Part shown: positions 10,192 through 18,587 of the stretch, piece after piece
Layout of the letters: every line of letters starts with the position of its first letter
How positions within the stretch are numbered: the stretch's first letter is position 1
From: Caulobacter sp. BP25
Lineage (GTDB): Bacteria; Pseudomonadota; Alphaproteobacteria; Caulobacterales; Caulobacteraceae
DNA length: 64,000 nt
Assembly: GCF_002737755.1 (NCBI RefSeq)
Contig: NZ_PEGH01000017.1
Location: forward strand, 372,001 to 436,000
Reading direction: 5' to 3'
Program-made: the position numbers and the translations under genes
Notes under the pieces: generated by a model
Told to the model about the DNA's origin: nothing
The model's database searches: none
What the model saw: the letters and a program-made list of their open reading frames with translations, nothing else

Positions 10192-13044
10192 ATGATCCGC
10201 TCCGCCAAGCTGGCCTTCGTGGCGGCCGCCCTTTCGACCACGGCGTTGTCCCCCGTGGCCTTTGCGGCGACAAAACCGCTTGCGGAACCCGCGATCGCGG
10301 CCGCCGCGATCAAGGCGCCGCCGATTGTCTATCAGCAGCGCGTCCTGCCGAACGGCATGAAGGTCTTCACGTCCCGCGACGCCACGACACCGAACGTCTC
10401 CGTTCAGGTCTGGTACGGCGTGGGCTCAAAGGACGATCCACAAGGCCGCTCAGGCTTTGCGCACCTCTTCGAACACCTGATGTTCAAGGCCACGCGCAAC
10501 ATGCCAAGCGAGACGCTCGATCGCCTGACCGAGGATGTCGGCGGCTTCAACAACGCCTCCACCTGGGACGACTTCACCAACTATTACGAGGTCGCGCCGG
10601 CCAATCATCTGGAGCGCCTGCTCTGGGCCGAAAGCGACCGCCTGAAATCGCTGGTGATCGACGAGAGCGTGTTCGCGTCTGAACGCGATGTCGTGAAGGA
10701 GGAGCTGCGCCAGCGCGTTCTAGCCGACCCCTATGGTCGCTTCTTCGCTCTCTCGATCCCGCAGCAGTCGTTCACAACCCACCCCTACCAGCGCCCAGGC
10801 ATCGGCTCGATCGAGGAACTGGACGCGGCCACGGTCGACGACGTGCGCGCTTTCCACCAGACCTACTACCGGCCCGACAACGCCGCCCTGATCGTGGTGG
10901 GCAACTTCGACCAGGCCAAGCTGGACGCGATGATCGACCAATACTTCAGCGGCATCGCCAAGCCGACCGGCGAGATTCCAAAAGTCTCGGTGGTCGAACC
11001 CGCGCGCACTGGGCCAAAGGAGGTCAACACCTATGGCCCGAACGTGCCCTTGCCGGCCTTGGCCATCACCTGGCTGGCGCCGGCCGCCGCCGACCAGGAC
11101 GCTCCGGCCCTGACCGTGCTGGACGCCATCCTGTCGGCCGGGAAGTCCTCCCGCCTCTACGACAGCCTCGTCTATGACCAGAAGATCGCCCAGTCGGTGT
11201 TCTCCAGCGCGCCGAACAATGCCCAACCAGGCCTGTTCTACGTGGGCGCGATCATGGCGGGTGGTAAGACGGTCCAGCAGGGCGAGGCAGCTCTCCGCGC
11301 CCAGGTCGCAAGTCTTCGCGACGGCCTCGTTCCGCCCGCCGAGCTCTCGGAAGCCAAGGCCGGCCTATTGGCTGACGCCGTGCGTCGTCGCGAAGAGATC
11401 GACGGCCGAGGCTTCGCCATCGGCTACGCGCTGATGACCGAGGGCGACACAGCCCGCGCCAACACTAATCTCGCCGCGCTGCAGGCGGTCACCGCCGACG
11501 ACGTCCAACGCGTGGCTCGCAAGTACCTCGCCGACGACAAACGCACCGTGATCCGCTACCTGCCGGAGAAGGACAGGCCGGCCGGCGAGAAGGATCCGAC
11601 ACCGCCGATCCCGAAAGTGGCCTCGGTGAAGTACGACGGCCCGGTCACGACACTGGCTCCGGAAGGCGAGCGTCAGGCCCCTCCGCCGATCGCCCAGCCC
11701 GTACCCGCCGTGCTGCCGACACCGGCTGAGAAGACCTTGTCCAACGGTCTGCGCGTTATTGTTGCGAAATCCAGCGACCTGCCGCTGATCACGGCTGACC
11801 TGACGGTGCGCGGCGGCGCGAGCTCCGACCCTGAGGGTCTGGCAGGTGTCTCCAGCTTGACCGCCGAGTTGCTCACCGAGGGCACGACCACCCGCTCGGC
11901 GACCCAAGTCGCACGCGAGACAGAGGCCTTGGGCGCCAATCTGGAAGCCGGTTCGGGCTGGGAGGCCGCCTCTCTGACTCTGAGCGTCACCGAGAACAAC
12001 GCCGCGCCCGCCATGGCCGTCATGGCCGACGTGGCTAAAAATCCCGCCTTCGCGACGACGGAGCTGGATCGGGTCCGCGCCGAGACTCTCGACAGCCTTT
12101 CGGTCGCCTACCAGCGGCCCGGCAGTCTGGCGAGTTTCGCCACGGCGCCGGTTCTCTATGCTGGCTCTGCGTACGGCCACGTGGCGGGCGGCACGCCGGG
12201 CTCCTTGCCGAAGATCAAGCGCACCGATCTGGCCAAGACCCATGCGGCCTACTGGCGGCCCGACAACGCCGTCCTGGTCCTGACGGGCAACCTGACGCCG
12301 GAAGCCGGCTTCGCGCTGGCTGAGAAAGCCTTCGGCGGCTGGAAGAAGCCCACCTCGCCGCCGCCCGCGCCACCGGCCGCCCCGGCCGGCTATCAACCGC
12401 GCAACGTGATCATCGACCTGCCGGGCACGGGCCAGGCGGCGGTGGTTCTCGCCAAGCCGGCGATCACGCGGACCGATCCACACTACTATCCCGGCATAGT
12501 CGCCAACACCGTGCTCGGCGTGGGCTTCTCCTCACGACTGAACCAGGAAATCCGCATCAAGCGCGGCCTCTCCTATGGCGCCGGCTCCAGCCTGACGCCT
12601 CAGGGGCGCTTTGGCGGTTTCTCCGCGCGGGTGCAGACCAAGAACCAATCCGCCGGAGAAGTCATCTCATTGACCCGGGCGGAGCTGACTCGCTTAGCCT
12701 CAGAACCGGCCGCGGCCAATGAGCTGACGGCGCGCAAATCCGTTCTGGTGGGAGGGTTTGGCCGCGATCTTGGCACATCCGAAGGCTTGGCCAACATCCT
12801 AGGCAACCTAGCCGTCTACGGCGTGCCCTTGGCGGAAATTCAGGCCTACGCCGCGAAGGTCGAAGCGGTGACGCCCCAACAAGTGCAGGCCTTCGCCAAA
12901 GCTCAGCTCGATCCCACGCGGATGAGCGTGATCGTTGCGGGCGACGCCAAGGCCATGGGCGATGATCTCGCTAAGATCGCGCCAAGCGCCACGGTGATCC
13001 CGGCCGCCAAGCTCGACCTCGACAGCCCGAGCTTGGGCAAATGA
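10192..13044 (+). CDS. Exported M16-family zinc metallopeptidase, two-module
   Basis: 950 residues with a signal peptide (cleavage after AFA near residue 25), so periplasmic. It contains two M16 modules. The first has the inverted zinc motif HLFEH (His91, Glu94, His95) and the downstream ligand region VVKEELRQR about 75 residues on, giving the full HxxEH-E set. The second module (from about residue 520, GLRVIVAKSSDLPLITADL) has GLAGVSSLTAELL where HxxEH would be, so it is non-catalytic and only helps close the chamber. This is the PqqL-like single-chain type. It degrades peptides or small unfolded proteins. A 230-bp gap precedes it; no operon partner is visible. Confidence 0.9.
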   Translation: MIRSAKLAFVAAALSTTALSPVAFAATKPLAEPAIAAAAIKAPPIVYQQRVLPNGMKVFTSRDATTPNVSVQVWYGVGSKDDPQGRSGFAHLFEHLMFKATRNMPSETLDRLTEDVGGFNNASTWDDFTNYYEVAPANHLERLLWAESDRLKSLVIDESVFASERDVVKEELRQRVLADPYGRFFALSIPQQSFTTHPYQRPGIGSIEELDAATVDDVRAFHQTYYRPDNAALIVVGNFDQAKLDAMIDQYFSGIAKPTGEIPKVSVVEPARTGPKEVNTYGPNVPLPALAITWLAPAAADQDAPALTVLDAILSAGKSSRLYDSLVYDQKIAQSVFSSAPNNAQPGLFYVGAIMAGGKTVQQGEAALRAQVASLRDGLVPPAELSEAKAGLLADAVRRREEIDGRGFAIGYALMTEGDTARANTNLAALQAVTADDVQRVARKYLADDKRTVIRYLPEKDRPAGEKDPTPPIPKVASVKYDGPVTTLAPEGERQAPPPIAQPVPAVLPTPAEKTLSNGLRVIVAKSSDLPLITADLTVRGGASSDPEGLAGVSSLTAELLTEGTTTRSATQVARETEALGANLEAGSGWEAASLTLSVTENNAAPAMAVMADVAKNPAFATTELDRVRAETLDSLSVAYQRPGSLASFATAPVLYAGSAYGHVAGGTPGSLPKIKRTDLAKTHAAYWRPDNAVLVLTGNLTPEAGFALAEKAFGGWKKPTSPPPAPPAAPAGYQPRNVIIDLPGTGQAAVVLAKPAITRTDPHYYPGIVANTVLGVGFSSRLNQEIRIKRGLSYGAGSSLTPQGRFGGFSARVQTKNQSAGEVISLTRAELTRLASEPAAANELTARKSVLVGGFGRDLGTSEGLANILGNLAVYGVPLAEIQAYAAKVEAVTPQQVQAFAKAQLDPTRMSVIVAGDAKAMGDDLAKIAPSATVIPAAKLDLDSPSLGK

Positions 13045-13084
13045 CGAAAAGCCTGGAGCACCCGTTCGAAAGGGCGCTCCAGGC
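13041..13084 (-). terminator. Intrinsic terminator of mscL
   Basis: A stem of 9 perfect pairs (13051-13059 with 13076-13084), extended inward by three G-C pairs after one mismatch. On the minus strand it is followed by TTTTCG. It lies between the convergent M16 peptidase and mscL genes. Confidence 0.75.
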
Positions 13085-13094
13085 GGATCGCCGC

Positions 13095-13505
13095 CTATTT
13101 TGATCTGGCGAGCAGATCGCGGATTTCCGTCAGAAGCTTCTCTTCAGGCGTGGGCGCGGCCGGAGCGGGCGTTTCGGCGTCCTTGCGCCGGATCTCATTG
13201 ACCAGCTTGACCAGCAGGAAGACGACCACCGCGACAATGAGGAACTGGATCACGGTGTTGATGAAGGCGCCGTACTGTACGGCCACCTTCTCAACGGCCT
13301 GGGTCGCTGTGTCTTCAGGCCGCAGGACTAACTCCAGTTTGGAGAAATCCAGACCGCCGGTCAGCAGGCCGATCGGCGGCATAATGACCTGATCGACCAA
13401 ACTCTTGACGATGCCGTTGAACGCCGCGCCGATGATCACGCCAACGGCCAAGTCGATGACGTTGCCGCGCGCAATGAACTCGCGGAACTCTTTGACGACG
13501 CTCAT
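13095..13505 (-). CDS. mscL: Large-conductance mechanosensitive channel
   Basis: 136 residues. Inner-membrane pentameric channel that opens under membrane tension to release solutes after osmotic downshock. The N-terminal amphipathic helix and first membrane segment are unmistakable ([21 protein letters not shown]), then [12 protein letters not shown] periplasmic loop leads to the second membrane segment ([16 protein letters not shown]) and a charged cytoplasmic helix. Length is standard. It lies 80 bp downstream of ihfB on the same strand, with a terminator after it. A second mechanosensitive channel (MscS type) is encoded at 40608-41585. Confidence 0.97.
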   Translation of the reverse strand: MSVVKEFREFIARGNVIDLAVGVIIGAAFNGIVKSLVDQVIMPPIGLLTGGLDFSKLELVLRPEDTATQAVEKVAVQYGAFINTVIQFLIVAVVVFLLVKLVNEIRRKDAETPAPAAPTPEEKLLTEIRDLLARSK

Positions 13506-13585
13506 GACGGCCTCCTCGCCTCTTCAGGATGAGCGGGAGGCTGCGGGCGTTCGCGAGTCGGGGTCAAGCCCGACTAAGCACGCGT

Positions 13586-13876
13586 CTACTCGTCGCCGTC
13601 GGCGTTCAGCCGAGCGCGGAGCTCCTTGCCGCTCTTGAAGAAGGGCACGTGCTTGGCGCGAACCTCGACCGCTTCGCCGGTACGCGGATTGCGACCCGTT
13701 CGAGCCGGGCGCGACCGCACCGAAAGGGCGCCGAAGCCCCGCAGCTCAACGCGACCGCCGTCCTCCAGAGCGCCGATCATGCGTTCCAGGATAACGCTGA
13801 CGACGCGCTCGACGTCCTTCTGCGTCAGGTGCGGATTTTCATTCGCGAGCCTGGCGATGAGTTCAGACTTGATCAT
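13586..13876 (-). CDS. ihfB: Integration host factor beta subunit
   Basis: 96 residues of the HU/IHF fold. The N-terminus [11 protein letters not shown] and the DNA-intercalating arm [12 protein letters not shown] (with the kinking Pro) mark it as IHF-beta rather than HU. With IHF-alpha it bends DNA at specific sites and assists sigma-54 promoters and replication control. In many proteobacteria ihfB follows rpsA directly; here a DUF3857/transglutaminase gene sits between them. A 117-bp gap upstream leaves room for its own promoter. Confidence 0.95.
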   Translation of the reverse strand: MIKSELIARLANENPHLTQKDVERVVSVILERMIGALEDGGRVELRGFGALSVRSRPARTGRNPRTGEAVEVRAKHVPFFKSGKELRARLNADGDE

Positions 13877-13993
13877 CGATATCCCCGGAACGCCCTAGGA
13901 CTAACAAGGCGCGACCGGACCTTTGCCCAACGAGGGCTGAGTCTTCAAGGGGTTGCGTGCGATTCACGACCAAGGTTCGGTTAATGCGCACGC

Positions 13994-15970
13994 TTAGGAA
14001 CCCTTTGGCGCGCGGACGATCTGGGCCTCGCCGGCGAGGCGGCGAGCGGCTTTATTGGCCTCTTCGGCGTCGGCGAACGGAAGCTCACGACCAACACTCC
14101 GCGACGAAGACGTGAAGCGCGCCACGCCATCTTTCAGGCCTGTTGTCTGAACCAGCTCGTTATTGGCCAGCCGTCCCGAATAGCTCGGCCCCTTGACCGT
14201 GAAGCCCGCACCCTTGTTAGGCAGAACCACCTCGACTGTAGAGGTCGAATAGTTCGGGAACGGCGTAATGTACGGAGCGTCGTCATTTGGGCCGGGCTCT
14301 CGTCTCGGGAAGGCCGAAGCCTTGCCCGCCCCCGAACCAGGAAAACGGAACTCCCTCACACCAAGATCGTCATTCATCCTCCAATCCAGATCGGCGGAAC
14401 CGCTGATCACGATCTTGCCGACGCCGTCTGGCGACACATCGAAGTCGATCTTCTCGATCGTCATCCAGCTCGTGCTTGCGGAGGCCTGCTGCTTGAGCAC
14501 GCGCTCAAGGTCGGCGCGCGGCGTTGTGCGCAAGGCGCGCGCCATCGACAGCCCCCTTTCGCCGCGCAGGATGAGGGTGGTCGTCATGCGCGCTGGCTTG
14601 TCCAGACCTGCCGAGGCGTCGATATGAATCAGACCCTCGTCATCGGGCCGACTGAGTGGCGGCTGGACAATCTCCTCAATAGAGGCGCCTGCGGCCCGCA
14701 AAGGCAGCGCCCACCGGAACGGAGGCGGCCGCAAGCTGTCCAGGTCGCCCAGGTCGCCGGAACGGGTGCCATCCAGCCAATAGCTCTTGCCGTCGATGCG
14801 GGCACGGACAAGGACGTGATTGAAGAGCGCCGCTGAAGGCGTGCGCTCGCTGAGGCCATCGCCACCAGTTGTCGACACCAGAACCGGCTCGGCCTCGACC
14901 CCCAGTTCGCGCAGTACGGTCAGCAACAGCACCGTCTTGCCCTTGCAGTCGCCAAAGCGCCGCGACCAGGTCTCGTCGACAGACGCGGGCTTATAGCCGC
15001 CATCGCCCATTCCCAGGAACAGATAGCGCGTCTTGTCCTCGACCATCTGCAACGCCTTAAAGGCTCTCACCTTGGGATCCGAGCTGACGCCGGCGATCTG
15101 GGCGATTTCAGGCCTCAATGACGAGTCGGCCGATAGCTCCGAGGCCTTGGCGTAGAGGGGCGCCATGCGACGCGAGATATCGTCCCAGCCGCTGTAGGTC
15201 GTGGCTTCCAGCATGCCCAGGCGCTGGAAGCGCATCGGCGCGCCGATGGGCGCCTTTGGCGACTTCACATCGCGGACATCGACAAGCAGTTCATTGATCT
15301 TGCCGGACTTGCCGATCTTCGGCTGAGGAAAGCCCGTCGTGACCCTCCAGGTCAGGGGCGTACCGTCCGGCCATAGCAGACGAACGCGGTACCGGGCGGC
15401 GACGCCGCTCCAGCTCATCGCCTCGAAGTCGTTCGTGCGACCGCCCAGCAGCACCTCCTTGTGCTCCTGTGTGTAGGCCCAGTCGATCACGTCGCCGACC
15501 TGTAGATCCTTGATCTGGATCGAGGCGGTCATTCGCCCGTCGAGCATGGCGCGCTCGAGGTTCTTTTCGCGACGAAGAACCAGAACATCCTGCCCTTGCT
15601 TGAGCAAGTCGATCCGTTGGCCATTTCGGATTATGGCCAACGCATGCAACGTGACCTTGCTGCGAACCGGGTCCCAGGTCACCGACCGCGAGCCGCCCTG
15701 CAGGCCCTCTGGCTTCAGCACCTTGACGATGCGGCGGTTGTAGTAGGCCGAGCCCGAGCTATCGTGCTGGGATTGTTTGTCGCTCAGCAGAAGCTGAACC
15801 GAAGGCGCTTGATCGTCAGCCGGCGGCGCCGGGATCTCGGCGACCTGAACCCACTTGGCGGGCGGCCCATAGCTAGGCTTCTCATCGGCCTGCGCCGCGC
15901 CCGCCAAGGCCGTGACCGACACGACGGCAATCACCGCCCACCGAGCGCTCCATCCACTATCGACTGACAA
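13994..15970 (-). CDS. Exported DUF3857/transglutaminase-like protein
   Basis: 658 residues from the TTG at 15970, preferred because GAGGGGG lies just upstream and a signal peptide follows at once (WAVIAVVSVTALAGAAQA). An ATG at 16021 would run back into the rpsA terminator. Domain order: DUF3857 (about 40-220), transglutaminase-like core in the middle with the Cys of FGDCKGK, His of LFNHVLV and Asp of WLDGTRSG forming a plausible triad, then a DUF3858-like C-terminal beta domain. Such proteins are periplasmic and poorly understood. It lies between rpsA and ihfB but is separated from rpsA by a strong terminator, so it is probably transcribed on its own. Confidence 0.85.
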   Translation of the reverse strand: MSVDSGWSARWAVIAVVSVTALAGAAQADEKPSYGPPAKWVQVAEIPAPPADDQAPSVQLLLSDKQSQHDSSGSAYYNRRIVKVLKPEGLQGGSRSVTWDPVRSKVTLHALAIIRNGQRIDLLKQGQDVLVLRREKNLERAMLDGRMTASIQIKDLQVGDVIDWAYTQEHKEVLLGGRTNDFEAMSWSGVAARYRVRLLWPDGTPLTWRVTTGFPQPKIGKSGKINELLVDVRDVKSPKAPIGAPMRFQRLGMLEATTYSGWDDISRRMAPLYAKASELSADSSLRPEIAQIAGVSSDPKVRAFKALQMVEDKTRYLFLGMGDGGYKPASVDETWSRRFGDCKGKTVLLLTVLRELGVEAEPVLVSTTGGDGLSERTPSAALFNHVLVRARIDGKSYWLDGTRSGDLGDLDSLRPPPFRWALPLRAAGASIEEIVQPPLSRPDDEGLIHIDASAGLDKPARMTTTLILRGERGLSMARALRTTPRADLERVLKQQASASTSWMTIEKIDFDVSPDGVGKIVISGSADLDWRMNDDLGVREFRFPGSGAGKASAFPRREPGPNDDAPYITPFPNYSTSTVEVVLPNKGAGFTVKGPSYSGRLANNELVQTTGLKDGVARFTSSSRSVGRELPFADAEEANKAARRLAGEAQIVRAPKGS

Positions 15971-16016
15971 GAAGACCCCCTCGCAACTCAACCCTGAGAG
16001 TTGTGGCAGGGTTTCA

Positions 16017-16053
16017 CGCAAAAGAAAACGGCGGCCGGATTGCTCCGGCCGCC
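16017..16053 (-). terminator. Intrinsic terminator of rpsA
   Basis: A perfect 9-bp G/C stem (16030-16038 with 16045-16053, loop of 6), followed on the minus strand by TTTTCTTTT. It starts 30 bases after the rpsA stop codon. Confidence 0.85.
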
Positions 16054-16082
16054 GCCAACTTCAACTCGAATGGAGCGGAAGC

Positions 16083-17792
16083 TTATTCCTTGCTGGCGCG
16101 CTCGCGGAGAGCGGCGCCCAGGATGTCGCCCAGCGAAGCGCCGGAGTCCGACGAGCCGAACTGCTCGATGGCTTCCTTCTCTTCGGCCATTTCCAGCGAC
16201 TTGATCGACAACGAGACGCGGCGCGCGGCCTTGTCCAGGTTGGTGATCTGAGCGTCGATGCGGTCGCCGACGGCGAAGCGCTCCGGACGTTGCTCTTGAC
16301 GGTCGCGCGACAGATCCGACTTGCGGATGAAGGCCGACATCGGAGCGTCGTCTTCACCGAAGCGGACTTCGATGCCGCCCGAGGTCACTTCCGTGACGGT
16401 GACGGTCACGGTCTGGCCCTTGCGGTAGGTGTCGCCCGACATCGGGTCGCCAGCCAGTTGCTTGATGCCCAGCGAGATGCGTTCCTTCTCGACGTCGACG
16501 TCGAGAACCTTCGCCTTGACCATGTCGCCCTTCTTGTAGCGGGCCATGGCTTCTTCGCCCGGGACGCTCCAGTCGATGTCCGACAGGTGCACCATGCCGT
16601 CGATGTCGTTGTCGAGGCCGACGAACAGACCAAATTCGGTCGCGTTCTTGACTTCGCCTTCGACGGTCGAGCCGACCGGGTGAGCTTCCAGGAAGGCTTC
16701 CCACGGGTTGGCCAGAGCCTGCTTCAGACCCAGCGAGACGCGACGCTTGGACGGATCGACGTCCAGCACCACCACATCGACTTCTTGCGAGGTCGAGACG
16801 ATCTTGCCGGGGTGGACGTTCTTCTTGGTCCAGGACATTTCCGAGACGTGCACCAGGCCTTCAACGCCGGCTTCCAGCTCCACAAAGGCGCCGTAGTCGG
16901 TGATGTTGGTGATGCGGCCCGTGAACTTGGCGCCGACCGGGTACTTGGCTTCAACGCCGTCCCACGGATCCGACTGCAGCTGCTTCATGCCGAGGCTGAT
17001 GCGCTGGGTGTCCGGGTTGATCTTGACGATCTGGACCTTCACGGTGTCGCCCACGGCGAGCACTTGGCTCGGGTGGTTGACGCGCTTCCAGCTCATGTCG
17101 GTGACGTGCAGCAGGCCGTCGATGCCGCCCAGGTCAACGAACGCACCGTAGTCGGTGATGTTCTTGACGACGCCTTCGCGGATTTCACCCTCTTGCAGCT
17201 GCGACACCAGTTCGGTGCGCTGCTCGGCGCGGGCTTCTTCCAGGATGGCGCGACGCGAGACGACGATGTTGCCGCGCGGACGGTCCATCTTCAGGATGGC
17301 GAAGGGCTGTTCCTTGCCCATCAGCGGACCGACGTCGCGGACCGGACGGATGTCGACTTGCGAGCCCGGCAGGAACGCCGAGGCGCCGCCCAGGTCGACG
17401 GTGAAGCCACCCTTCACGCGACCGACGATGGCGCCCATGACCGGTTCGTTCTTGGCGTAGACGCCTTCCAGGCGGGTCCAGGCTTCTTCGCGCTTGGCCT
17501 TTTCGCGGCTGATGACCGCTTCGCCGAGGGCGTTTTCCAGACGTTCCAGGAACACCTCGACCGAGTCGCCGATCTTGATGGTGGCCTTGCCGGCTTCGTC
17601 GACGCCGAATTCCTTCAGCTGGATACGGCCTTCGGTCTTCAGACCGACGTCGATGATGGCGAAGTCCTTTTCGATCCCGACGACCTTGCCTTTGACGACG
17701 GTGCCTTCGGCGAAGTCACGGCCGCCCATCGAGTCGTTGAGGAGCGCTTCGAAATCGTCGCGCGTCGGGTTGAAGCTCATATCGTCAGCCAT
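16083..17792 (-). CDS. rpsA: 30S ribosomal protein S1
   Basis: 569 residues with six S1 (OB-fold) repeats. The later repeats carry the recurrent pattern NITDYGAFVDLGGIDGLLHVTDMSW or close variants, ending with the RNA-binding repeats toward the acidic C-terminus. S1 binds mRNA leaders and recruits them to the 30S subunit. The gene lies 151 bp downstream of cmk on the same strand, the classic cmk-rpsA order. The gap holds a terminator-like hairpin close to the start codon, which could allow attenuation or separate control. A strong intrinsic terminator follows the gene. Confidence 0.98.
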   Translation of the reverse strand: MADDMSFNPTRDDFEALLNDSMGGRDFAEGTVVKGKVVGIEKDFAIIDVGLKTEGRIQLKEFGVDEAGKATIKIGDSVEVFLERLENALGEAVISREKAKREEAWTRLEGVYAKNEPVMGAIVGRVKGGFTVDLGGASAFLPGSQVDIRPVRDVGPLMGKEQPFAILKMDRPRGNIVVSRRAILEEARAEQRTELVSQLQEGEIREGVVKNITDYGAFVDLGGIDGLLHVTDMSWKRVNHPSQVLAVGDTVKVQIVKINPDTQRISLGMKQLQSDPWDGVEAKYPVGAKFTGRITNITDYGAFVELEAGVEGLVHVSEMSWTKKNVHPGKIVSTSQEVDVVVLDVDPSKRRVSLGLKQALANPWEAFLEAHPVGSTVEGEVKNATEFGLFVGLDNDIDGMVHLSDIDWSVPGEEAMARYKKGDMVKAKVLDVDVEKERISLGIKQLAGDPMSGDTYRKGQTVTVTVTEVTSGGIEVRFGEDDAPMSAFIRKSDLSRDRQEQRPERFAVGDRIDAQITNLDKAARRVSLSIKSLEMAEEKEAIEQFGSSDSGASLGDILGAALRERASKE

Positions 17793-17825
17793 GCTGATCT
17801 TTGGTCTCTAGGTTGGGGGAACCCC

Positions 17826-17856
17826 TTAAAACGAGCCCCGTCGCGAGACGGTTCTC
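17826..17856 (-). terminator. Terminator-like hairpin in the cmk-rpsA gap
   Basis: On the minus strand GAG and CCGTC pair with GACGG and CTC around the tight loop TCGC, and GTTTTAA follows. It lies between cmk and rpsA, about 35 bases before the rpsA start. It may end cmk transcripts or act as an attenuator in the rpsA leader. Confidence 0.5.
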
Positions 17857-17943
17857 GGGATTCCGGATGAAGTGGGTTTGATAAAGCGGGCCCGCGATAC
17901 TCTCTGATCGCGGCGAGGCCGGGCGGTGGATTTGCCCCTCCGG

Positions 17944-18585
17944 CTAGAGCCGGTGACGGGCGCGCGCGTCCTCGACGATACGGCGGGCCGCATCGAAGGC
18001 CTGCTCTATAGTCATTTCCGACGTATCGAGCAAGACGGCGTCGGCGGCCTGCGTCATTGGCGCATCCTTGCGACCGCCATCGCGCGCGTCACGCTTGTGG
18101 ATGTCGGCCAGGATATCCTCGAAATCCACCGCCTCGCCCTGGCCCACCAGCTGCTTCCAGCGGCGCTCGGCGCGGACCTCGGGACGAGCCGTGACGTAGA
18201 GCTTGGCCGGTGCGTGAGGCGCGATAACCGTGCCGATGTCGCGGCCATCCAGCACCGAGCCGGGCTCGCGCTTGGCGAAGTTGCGCTGCAGGTCGAACAG
18301 AGCGGCGCGGACGCCGGGGTGCACGGCGACCCGGCTAGCCGCTTCCCCGGCGGCGCGTGTCCGCACCTCGACGCTGTCGAGATCCGAAAGGTCAAGCGAC
18401 CTGGCCACGGCCTCAGCCGCGATGGGGTCATCGAGATCGCCCGCGCCGGCCAGAACGCCAACCCCGACCGCCCGGTAGAGCAGGCCGGTGTCCAGCAGCG
18501 GATAGCCGTAAAGCGCCGCCAAGCGGCCAGCGATCGTGCCTTTGCCGGACGCAGCGGGCCCATCGACGGCGATCACGAACCCCAT
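17944..18585 (-). CDS. cmk: Cytidylate kinase
   Basis: 213 residues. Phosphorylates CMP and dCMP with ATP. The N-terminus FVIAVDGPAASGKGTIAGRL carries the P-loop, followed by LLDTGLLYRAVG (nucleotide site) and DGRDIGTV, all standard for bacterial CMP kinase. The ATG at 18585 is chosen because the family starts right at this point; open frame continues upstream only inside aroA. It begins two bases after the aroA stop codon, so the two are cotranslated. The order aroA-cmk-rpsA is widely conserved in proteobacteria. Confidence 0.96.
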   Translation of the reverse strand: MGFVIAVDGPAASGKGTIAGRLAALYGYPLLDTGLLYRAVGVGVLAGAGDLDDPIAAEAVARSLDLSDLDSVEVRTRAAGEAASRVAVHPGVRAALFDLQRNFAKREPGSVLDGRDIGTVIAPHAPAKLYVTARPEVRAERRWKQLVGQGEAVDFEDILADIHKRDARDGGRKDAPMTQAADAVLLDTSEMTIEQAFDAARRIVEDARARHRL

Positions 18586-18587
18586 GC

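Noticed and set aside
11365..12483. 372-residue open frame antisense to the M16 peptidase
   Set aside because: Composition is Arg/Gly-rich as expected for a shadow frame, and it overlaps a clearly real gene.
15912..17870. 652-residue open frame antisense to rpsA
   Set aside because: It mirrors the S1 repeats on the other strand and crosses the rpsA terminator and start. No independent support.
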